Source: Planctomycetota bacterium
GTDB lineage: Bacteria > Planctomycetota > PUPC01 > JABMSA01 > JAUWKK01
DNA: 10,446 nucleotides
Reading direction: 5' to 3'
NCBI GenBank assembly: GCA_030614245.1
Contig: JAUWKK010000067.1
Span: 1 to 10,446 of the forward strand
This document shows positions 5,089 through 10,446 of this stretch, piece after piece. The position numbers and the translations under genes are program-made. Below the pieces are notes generated by a model, which was not told the DNA's origin, searched no databases, and saw nothing but the letters and a program-made list of their open reading frames with translations. Position 1 is the stretch's first letter. Each line of letters opens with the position of its first letter.

Positions 5089-6342
5089 ATGTCGAGTAGT
5101 GTAAGAATTCGGTTGAACGTGATGATGTTTCTGCAGTACGCCATCCACGCCGTGTGGATTGTCCAGTTGGCGGCATATCTGGGGGGCAAGGGCTTCTCCG
5201 GAACGCAGATCGGCTGGGCGGGAAACACGGTCGCTCTGGGGTGCGTGCTGGCGCCTATCTTCGTCGGCATGATTGCCGACCGCTTTTTCGCCGGCGAGAG
5301 GGTGCTGGCTATCCTGAACTTCGCTGGTGCGGCGCTGCTGCTCTACGCCTCGACGATCACCAACCCGTGGATGCTTTTCGGCGTCCTGCTCGTGCAGCAA
5401 CTGTGCTACATGCCCACGTGGGCCATCACCAACTCCATCGCCATCGCCAACTGTGAAGACACCGAAAGGGACCTGCCGCCCATTCGCGTGTTCGGGTCGA
5501 TTGGATGGGTTGCCACGCTGCTGTTCGGCCTTATCTGCGCGAAGGAACTCAACGTTTTCGGCATTACAACCGTGAAGATGCTCGACATTCCCTGGGATGC
5601 CACGAGTAAGCCAATGGTGGCCGGTGCCATCCTCAGCGTCGTCGCCGGATTGTTCGCTTTCGCCCTCCCCCACACGCCGCCGCCAGCCGCTGGGAAGAGG
5701 TTCTCGATCTCCGACGTGTTGGGCCTGAAGGCCCTGGCACTGATGAAAAACCGCAGCTTTGCCATATTCATCATCGTTTCGATGCTGGGGATGATTCCCT
5801 TCGCAGCCTACTGGACCTTCTTCAGCCTCTACCTGAAGGAGCTGGACGTCGGGCTCATCACCGGGACGATGCACATGGGGCAGTTCGTCGAGATATTCGC
5901 GATGTGGCTGCTCTTGCCGATCGCGCTGAAGAAGTTCGGTGTGAAATGGACGCTCGTCGTCGGCACTGCCGCACTGGTACTGAGGTACATCTGCTTCATG
6001 TTTGGCAACGGCGACGAGTTGATGTTCCTGAACTATGCCGGTGTCGCAGTGCATGGAATTATCTTCCCGCTATTCTTCGTGACGGGGTATATCTACGCCG
6101 ACCAGATCGCTCCAAAGGAAATCCGCTCCCAGGCTCAGGCACTGGTCATGTTCGTGACCTTCGGCGTGGGGATGCTCCTGGGCAACTGGGTCAATGGTAT
6201 GATCGTCGACGCCGGATGGGGCTGGCGCACTGTCTGGACGATTCCTGCCATCAGCTCCGCAGTGCTGATGGTGCTGATGATCCTGTTCTTCCACATTCCA
6301 CACAAGAAAGCAGAAGGCACCGAGGAACAAACCGCAGCGTAA
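5089..6342 (+). CDS. MFS transporter, nucleoside:H+ symporter-like (NHS) family
   Basis: The 417-residue integral membrane protein has about 12 hydrophobic segments in two sets of six, separated by a polar central loop (about residues 195-215, PHTPPPAAGKRFS). The start at 5089 has GGAGG 8 nt upstream. The first helix (MMFLQYAIHAVWIVQLAAYL) and the motif GWAGNTVALGCVLAPIFVGMIADR resemble the NupG/XapB-type family, which is often expanded in PVC bacteria next to carbohydrate genes. Uptake of a nucleoside or, as context suggests, a sugar such as a ketose by proton symport is inferred. It is followed after 84 nt by the FGGY kinase and lies downstream of the predicted promoter at 4851. Confidence 0.85.
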   Translation: MSSSVRIRLNVMMFLQYAIHAVWIVQLAAYLGGKGFSGTQIGWAGNTVALGCVLAPIFVGMIADRFFAGERVLAILNFAGAALLLYASTITNPWMLFGVLLVQQLCYMPTWAITNSIAIANCEDTERDLPPIRVFGSIGWVATLLFGLICAKELNVFGITTVKMLDIPWDATSKPMVAGAILSVVAGLFAFALPHTPPPAAGKRFSISDVLGLKALALMKNRSFAIFIIVSMLGMIPFAAYWTFFSLYLKELDVGLITGTMHMGQFVEIFAMWLLLPIALKKFGVKWTLVVGTAALVLRYICFMFGNGDELMFLNYAGVAVHGIIFPLFFVTGYIYADQIAPKEIRSQAQALVMFVTFGVGMLLGNWVNGMIVDAGWGWRTVWTIPAISSAVLMVLMILFFHIPHKKAEGTEEQTAA

Positions 6343-6355
6343 CGATACTGAATAG

Positions 6356-6389
6356 GCCGTCCTCGCTGCCCCATAACGGCAGGGACGGC
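6356..6389 (+). promoter_or_regulatory. Strong intercistronic hairpin between MFS and kinase genes
   Basis: GCCGTCC (6356-6362) pairs with GGACGGC (6383-6389). Inside, CTGCC (6366-6370) pairs with GGCAG (6378-6382), with a 3-nt bulge on the left and a 7-nt loop. No T-run follows, so it is unlikely to be an intrinsic terminator. It may protect or process the mRNA and so set transporter-to-kinase ratios, or it may be another dispersed palindromic repeat. Confidence 0.6.
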
Positions 6390-6426
6390 TGAAGTTTGCA
6401 CTGCCCACTGCCGCAAGGAGGGTAAT

Positions 6427-7941
6427 ATGCTCAATTACCTCCTTGGCACCGCCAACGGCGGAACGGTCTCGAAGGCCGCGCTATTCGATCTGGATGGCCG
6501 CGAGATCGCGGTCGCCTCGCGCAAGGTCGAGTCGCTTGCACCGCAGACCGGCTGGTCGGAGCGCGACGCCGAGAAGATATGGGAGGCGACCGCCGGGGCG
6601 ATCAAGGAGGTGATGGAGAACTCCGGCGTGGCCCCCGGCGACGTCGCCTGCGTTGCGTGCTCGGGCCACGGAAACGGCCTGTATCTCGTCGACAAGGCCG
6701 GCGTCCCGGTCCGTAATGCCATCTATTCGACCGACAACCGGGCGCGGAAGTATGTCGACGAATGGCTCGAGAAGGGTCTCGGGGTGGCGATGCGGCCGAA
6801 GACGATGCAGAGCATCTGGCCCGCCCAGCCCAATGCCATCCTCAGGTGGCTCAAGGATAACGAACCGGACGTGATGGAGAGGGCCGCGTGGGTGCTGATG
6901 TGCAAGGATTACATCAGGTTCCGCCTCAACGGCGTGATCCAGGCGGAACTGACGGACATGTCGGGCACGAGCCTGTTGAACGTCGGAACGGGCGAATACG
7001 ACGTGGACGTGCTGGAAGCCTTCGGCCTGGCGGATATCCGCGATATGCTGCCGCCGCTCGTCGGCACGGCGGATGTCTGCGGCAGCGTAACGGCGCAGGC
7101 CGCGGCCGAGACGGGCCTCAACGAAGGCACGCCCGTTGCCGGCGGAATGTTCGATATAGACGCCTGCGGACTCGCATCCGGCATGACCGACGAAAGCCGG
7201 CTCTGCATGATCGTCGGAACCTGGGGCAACAACCAGTACATCTCCAAGACCCCCGTGGCCGACGAAGACGTCTTCATGACATCCTGCTACAGCATCCCCG
7301 GGTACTACCTGATGCTCGAAGGCAGCGCGACCTCGGCTACCAACCTCGAATGGTTCGTCACGCAGTTCTTCCAGGAGGAAGAGGCGAAGGCGAAGCAGCA
7401 AGGCAAGTCTGTTTACGATCTCTGCAACGAGCTTGTCGGCAGCACGAAGCCGGACGAAAGCAAGATCGTCTTCCTGCCGTTCCTGTACGGCTCAAATGCG
7501 AATCCCGATGCGAAATCGTGCTTCGTCGGCCTGGATGCCTGGCACACGAGGGCGCATGTGCTGCGGGCAATATACGAGGGCGTCGTCTTCGGACACATGA
7601 CGCACGTCGACCGCCTGAGAAAGTTCCGCGACATGCCCGGCTCGATCCAGCTCACCGGTGGGGCGGCCCGAAGCGAAGTGTGGGTGCAGATATTCGCCGA
7701 TTGTTTCCAGGTCCCCGTCGAGACGCCGGACGCAACCGAGCTCGGTGCATTAGGAGCGGCCATCGCGGGGAGCGTCGCCGTCGGCTGCCATGCGGGCTAC
7801 GATGAAGCCGTCGAGGCGATGGTACACTTCTCCGGGCGCCAGGACCCCGACCCCGAAACGAAAGACGTTTACGCAGCGAAGTACCGGCGATACAAGAAGG
7901 TCATCGCTGCACTCGATCCTATCTGGAAGGAACTGGCTTGA
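6427..7941 (+). CDS. FGGY-family carbohydrate kinase, L-xylulokinase-like
   Basis: The 504-residue protein has the FGGY length and domain order, with AAGGAGG a few nt before the ATG. It resembles L-xylulose kinase LyxK (as I recall that sequence) along its length: PQTGWSERD (39-47), DNRAR, NEPDVM, GGMFDIDACGL, GTWGNNQ (264-270), FLPFLYGSNA, THxRAHVLRAIYEGVVFGHMTH and QLTGGAARSEVWVQ (408-421). Asp243 in GGMFD is the expected catalytic base. The role would be ATP-dependent phosphorylation of a ketopentose or similar ketose in the cytoplasm. Oddity: the first phosphate-binding motif normally reads G-x-D-x-G-G-T, but here it is GTANGGT, with Ala9 where Asp is expected. GAC to GCC is one base change. 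Either activity is reduced, or the motif is tolerated in this subfamily. Substrate specificity is uncertain. Confidence 0.88.
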   Translation: MLNYLLGTANGGTVSKAALFDLDGREIAVASRKVESLAPQTGWSERDAEKIWEATAGAIKEVMENSGVAPGDVACVACSGHGNGLYLVDKAGVPVRNAIYSTDNRARKYVDEWLEKGLGVAMRPKTMQSIWPAQPNAILRWLKDNEPDVMERAAWVLMCKDYIRFRLNGVIQAELTDMSGTSLLNVGTGEYDVDVLEAFGLADIRDMLPPLVGTADVCGSVTAQAAAETGLNEGTPVAGGMFDIDACGLASGMTDESRLCMIVGTWGNNQYISKTPVADEDVFMTSCYSIPGYYLMLEGSATSATNLEWFVTQFFQEEEAKAKQQGKSVYDLCNELVGSTKPDESKIVFLPFLYGSNANPDAKSCFVGLDAWHTRAHVLRAIYEGVVFGHMTHVDRLRKFRDMPGSIQLTGGAARSEVWVQIFADCFQVPVETPDATELGALGAAIAGSVAVGCHAGYDEAVEAMVHFSGRQDPDPETKDVYAAKYRRYKKVIAALDPIWKELA

Positions 7942-7978
7942 GGAATTCATTAGGCCACCAAACAGAAGAGGAGCGAAA

Positions 7979-8665
7979 ATGGGACAGAACAGTGGAATGA
8001 GCAGGCGAGCACTGCTCCAGACCGCCGGTGCCGCAACAGTGGGTATGGCGATGGGCGGCTGCGGCGCCGAAGCCAAGAAAGCGCCAAAGGCATTGCCCAA
8101 GTTCAAGAACGCCGATTTCTATGACAAAGACGGCAAGTTCATCTTGGAGAAAGGCAAGGAAGCGTACATCGCGTTGATGGAGTATCACGGCTATCCCGTC
8201 ACGGATAACATCCGCAAGGGTCTGTGGGTCTCCGACTACGGCAAGGGCCAATTCACCAAGCTCGGACTGGCCGCGATAGGCTACCTCAACGAGCACGAAG
8301 GCTGCTACCTGGGACAGGACCTGTTCCTGCTGCCGAACCAGATGCTGCCCGAGCACCATCACATGAAGACGGATGCCGCTCCGGCCAAGCTCGAGGGCTG
8401 GTACGTGCGCCACGGCATTTCTTACACCTACGGCGAAGGCGAAGAGACGAAGGACATGAAAGCCGTCATACCCGATCTCGAGAAGAAATACGTGAGCGTG
8501 AAGCACGAGACGATCCTGAAACCGGGCGAATCGACCGTGCTGAACAGAAAAGAAGCACGCCACTGGCAGTTCGGCGGACCGGAAGGCGCGATCCTCACGG
8601 AATGCGGCTCATTCCACGACAACAAGGGCGTGGTGCATTCCGACACGACACTCGTGTTCCCGTAG
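7979..8665 (+). CDS. Tat-exported lipoprotein of the D-lyxose ketol-isomerase (cupin) family
   Basis: The start at 7979 has GAGGAG about 5 nt upstream and lies 37 nt after the kinase stop; longer in-frame versions would overlap the kinase. Residues 8-28 are a twin-arginine signal (SRRALLQTAGAATVG) ending in a lipobox, MGGC, with Cys28. Residues 75-228 match the D-lyxose isomerase cupin: metal ligands His126 and His128 in LPEHHH, Glu139 in KLEGW and His195 in ARHWQF, in the same order as in Bacillus YdaE. Such enzymes interconvert D-lyxose and D-xylulose, and also D-mannose/D-fructose or L-ribose/L-ribulose. Known characterised members are cytosolic; a folded, Tat-secreted, lipid-anchored form implies isomerisation outside the cytoplasm before uptake. 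The true substrate is open, and a non-catalytic sugar-binding role is possible. Confidence 0.85.
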   Translation: MGQNSGMSRRALLQTAGAATVGMAMGGCGAEAKKAPKALPKFKNADFYDKDGKFILEKGKEAYIALMEYHGYPVTDNIRKGLWVSDYGKGQFTKLGLAAIGYLNEHEGCYLGQDLFLLPNQMLPEHHHMKTDAAPAKLEGWYVRHGISYTYGEGEETKDMKAVIPDLEKKYVSVKHETILKPGESTVLNRKEARHWQFGGPEGAILTECGSFHDNKGVVHSDTTLVFP

Positions 8666-8742
8666 CCCGGCCAGGCAATCGGAAGTATCGGTTGGCCCCG
8701 CGAAGGGCCTTGCGGCTCTATTGCTGACCGAACCGCGGCATG

Positions 8743-10011
8743 CTACCTCGCGGAGTATGGATCGGCTGCATCCCGCATCCCGTCACCGACGAAATTGAAA
8801 GACAGCACGGTCAGCACGATGAAGATCACCGGCATCATCAGCCAGGGGTAGATCGTCACGGCCTTGACGTCCATGCAGTCCTGGAGCATGACTCCCCAGC
8901 TTACGACGGGCGGGCGGAGGCCCAGGCCGAGGAAACTCAGCGACGTCTCGCCGAGGATCATTGCCGGAATGCTCAGAGTGAGCGCCACGATGATGTGGCT
9001 GGTGAAGCCGGGCAGGAGGTGGCGGAAGAGAATCCGCGCGTGGCTGGCGCCGATCAGCCGGGCCGCCGTCGCGTAGTCTTCTTCGCGCAGCGAGAGAATC
9101 TTGCCGCGCACGACGCGTGCAAGAGACGGCCAGCCAAGCAGGCTCAGCACTATAGTTATCGCAAAATAGACGCGCAGGGGCGACCAGTCGGACGGCATGG
9201 CTGCGGCAAGAGCAAGCCAGAGCGGCAGCCGGGGGAACGAGTTGATGATCTCGATGGCGCGTTGGATGAGCGTATCGACGGTTCCGGAGACATACCCCGA
9301 GATGCCGCCGATCGTCATACCCAGAACGAACGTGAATGCGACGCCGATCAGCCCTACCGACAGCGAAATCCTCGCACCATAGATGATGCGCGTAAGGATG
9401 TCCCGGCCATGCTTGTCAGTTCCGAGCGGATAGAACGTCGGGGCGATGGGTGGCACGTTCAAGCCCGGCTTGGACGTGGGCCGGGCACGGCCAACGGATG
9501 ACCGTTGACCGTGGCACCCCGTGGCCACCCATTTGTGATACTTTGCCGTATCGACGCCCAGCAGGTGCCGTTCCATCGGGATCAGCCCCCAGAGCTTGAA
9601 GGGCTGCCCCCTGACGAAGAATCCCAGCGGGACAGGATCGTTGCGGTCTTCCTCGTAGCTCTTCCTGAACGTGATGGGATCGACGCTCAGTTTCATTGTA
9701 TGAACGTAAAGCCCCTTCGAGAAGCTGAACCGCAGAAGCTGCGGCGGGCAGTACATGTGGTCGAGGTCTCTCTCATTCGGCACAGACGGCGACAGGAACT
9801 CCGCGAAGATAGCCAGGAAGTAGAGCACGGCCAACACAAACAGAGCCCTCATCGCGAGTTTGTGCCGTCCAAAGCGCAGGCGGATCAGTTGCCATTGCGA
9901 CAGTGCGGCCAGGGATATCTGTGTGGGGCGGGCTTTCAGCCTGCCAATCCAATCAATCAGCAGCCTGGAAAGGCTGCTCCACATTCTTGCATTCGCGCGA
10001 GAGGAGTTCAT
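8743..10011 (-). CDS. ABC transporter permease, OppC/DppC (YejE-like) family, with two repeat-encoded insertions
   Basis: The 422-residue protein starts at 10011; its ATG overlaps the upstream permease's TGA (ATGA), with GGGAGG 6 nt upstream. Layout: N-terminal tail, first membrane helix about 52-73, large extracytoplasmic region about 74-205, then the conserved LGTDKHGRDILTRIIYG (196-212) and several more helices. The EAA loop at 311-334 (AARLIGASHARILFRHLLP) contacts the ATPase. The C-terminus FNFVGDGMRDAADP is typical. The long extracytoplasmic segment with WGLIPMERHLLGVD resembles YejE-type permeases. Two stretches are encoded by dispersed elements: residues 10-30 by the palindrome at 9922-9985 and residues 165-188 by the 72-bp cloverleaf at 9448-9519. 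Both are in-frame and at positions likely to tolerate extra sequence. It probably imports peptides or a related solute together with the upstream permease. Confidence 0.93.
   Translation of the reverse strand: MNSSRANARMWSSLSRLLIDWIGRLKARPTQISLAALSQWQLIRLRFGRHKLAMRALFVLAVLYFLAIFAEFLSPSVPNERDLDHMYCPPQLLRFSFSKGLYVHTMKLSVDPITFRKSYEEDRNDPVPLGFFVRGQPFKLWGLIPMERHLLGVDTAKYHKWVATGCHGQRSSVGRARPTSKPGLNVPPIAPTFYPLGTDKHGRDILTRIIYGARISLSVGLIGVAFTFVLGMTIGGISGYVSGTVDTLIQRAIEIINSFPRLPLWLALAAAMPSDWSPLRVYFAITIVLSLLGWPSLARVVRGKILSLREEDYATAARLIGASHARILFRHLLPGFTSHIIVALTLSIPAMILGETSLSFLGLGLRPPVVSWGVMLQDCMDVKAVTIYPWLMMPVIFIVLTVLSFNFVGDGMRDAADPYSAR
9448..9519 (+). repeat. 72-bp cloverleaf element, copy 2 (in-frame in oppC-like gene)
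   Basis: Same structure as the element at 2406-2477: identical terminal stem and all three arm stems, with loops CCG, GGCCGGG and ATGA. It reads on the plus strand while the host gene is on the minus strand, so the encoded peptide (starting GCHGQRSSVGR) comes from the element's opposite strand. It starts exactly on a codon boundary and adds 24 codons between HLLGVDTAKYHKWVAT and the GTDKHGRD motif. Confidence 0.9.
9922..9985 (+). repeat. Three-way-junction palindromic element, copy B (at N-terminus of oppC-like gene)
   Basis: Same layout as copy A (142-205): TGTGG/CCACA ends, two 8-bp hairpins with loops TTC and GGAA, and a 13-nt linker. In the host gene it runs opposite to the coding direction and supplies 21 codons (residues 10-30, starting MWSSLSRLLIDW) in frame. 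The host frame is different from the one used in copy A. Confidence 0.85.
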
Positions 10012-10446
10012 CGCGCGCCTCCCTTGAACCGAATCCGCGGGTCCAGCCACAGCAGCAGCAGATCGCTGACGAGCGTGCCGAGCACACCCAGCCGGCTCAA
10101 GACCATCAGCATCGAGCCGGCGAGGTACATGTCTTCGCTGAACAGCGCTTGGAGTAGGAGCGGGCCGACGGTGGGCAGGCTGAGCACCATCCCCACGATG
10201 GCACCGCCGGAGACGAGTTGCGGGAACAGGCCGCCTATCCCGGAGATGAACGGGTTCAGCGCCATTCTGACCGGATACTTCAGCAGCAGTTTCATCGGGC
10301 GCACGCCCTTGGCCATCGCCGTGATTACGTAGGGCTTCTTCAACTCGTCCAGCAGATTCGCCCGCATGACGCGGATCATCCCGGCAGTGCCGCCCACACC
10401 CAGCACTACGACGGGAATCCAGATGTGCCCTAATAAGTCCAGCACC
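10008..10446 (-). CDS. ABC transporter permease, OppB/DppB family, C-terminal part
   Basis: The gene enters from the right edge, and 145 codons are visible in frame; the codon at 10445 is an internal valine, not a start. It shows the permease EAA loop (VITAMAKGVRPMKLLLKYPVR) and hydrophobic helices on either side, with VLSLPTVGPLLLQALFSEDMYLAGS typical of DppB/OppB C-termini. The last helix ends in LLLWLDPRIRFKGG, the usual end of this family. Its stop overlaps the next gene's start by ATGA, so the two subunits are translationally coupled. Together they form the heterodimeric membrane part of a dipeptide/oligopeptide-type importer; the ATPase and binding protein genes are outside the window. 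Confidence 0.93.
   Translation of the reverse strand, partial: VLDLLGHIWIPVVVLGVGGTAGMIRVMRANLLDELKKPYVITAMAKGVRPMKLLLKYPVRMALNPFISGIGGLFPQLVSGGAIVGMVLSLPTVGPLLLQALFSEDMYLAGSMLMVLSRLGVLGTLVSDLLLLWLDPRIRFKGGAR

Noticed and set aside
5065..6054. Long minus-strand open frame of 329 codons rich in His, Gln and Asp
   Set aside because: It is the shadow of the MFS gene; the composition reflects antisense of hydrophobic codons.
6481..7401. Minus-strand open frame of 306 codons
   Set aside because: It is the shadow of the FGGY kinase gene, caused by high third-position GC.
8698..8715. Terminator between the convergent isomerase and permease genes
   Set aside because: A short imperfect hairpin (CCGC/GCGG) is present, but it has a bulge, few pairs and no T-run on either side; evidence is too weak to list.

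Overview
The window looks like a piece of a GC-rich, free-living bacterium. The gene types suggest the PVC group (Planctomycetota or relatives): a Tat-exported cupin sugar isomerase, an NHS-type MFS transporter, an OppC permease with a large extracytoplasmic insert, and an SMP-30-like lipoprotein. This assignment comes from gene content and codon use, not from a phylogenetic marker. No rRNA, tRNA, integrase or transposase gene was seen.

Layout. At the left edge is the start of a minus-strand lipoprotein gene (252 to 1), followed by about 600 bp with little coding content. A single plus-strand gene (852-2048) encodes an unfamiliar protein with a PD-(D/E)XK nuclease-like core. From 2250 a plus-strand sugar catabolic cluster begins: a broken short-chain dehydrogenase, a 320-bp block of structured repeats, the 3' end of a deoC-type aldolase, an intact zinc dehydrogenase (2978-4027) and an intact SDR (4062-4823). 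After a likely promoter at 4851-4878 come an MFS transporter (5089-6342), an FGGY kinase related to L-xylulokinase (6427-7941) and a Tat-exported D-lyxose-isomerase-like lipoprotein (7979-8665). Two minus-strand dipeptide/oligopeptide-type ABC permease genes converge on this cluster and run off the right edge.

How the genes may work together (inference): an aldose is isomerised outside the cytoplasm, a transporter imports the ketose, the kinase phosphorylates it, and dehydrogenases and a DeoC-like aldolase process the carbon. The aldolase and first SDR are broken here, so either this copy of the route is damaged or the assembly joined across repeats.

The most interesting content is a set of short structured DNA elements that lie inside genes. 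A 72-bp element that folds as a four-way cloverleaf occurs twice, each time as exactly 24 codons at a codon boundary and read on opposite strands in the two hosts. All six differences between the copies fall in predicted loops. A second element of about 62-64 bp, folding as a three-way junction, also occurs twice, in-frame in a lipoprotein signal peptide and at the N-terminus of the oppC-like gene, which carries both families. A third family forms a tandem array of 68-bp double-hairpin units with a 136-bp higher-order period, exactly where two genes are truncated. They resemble in principle the protein-embedded palindromic elements of Rickettsia, but the families here are not ones I can name.
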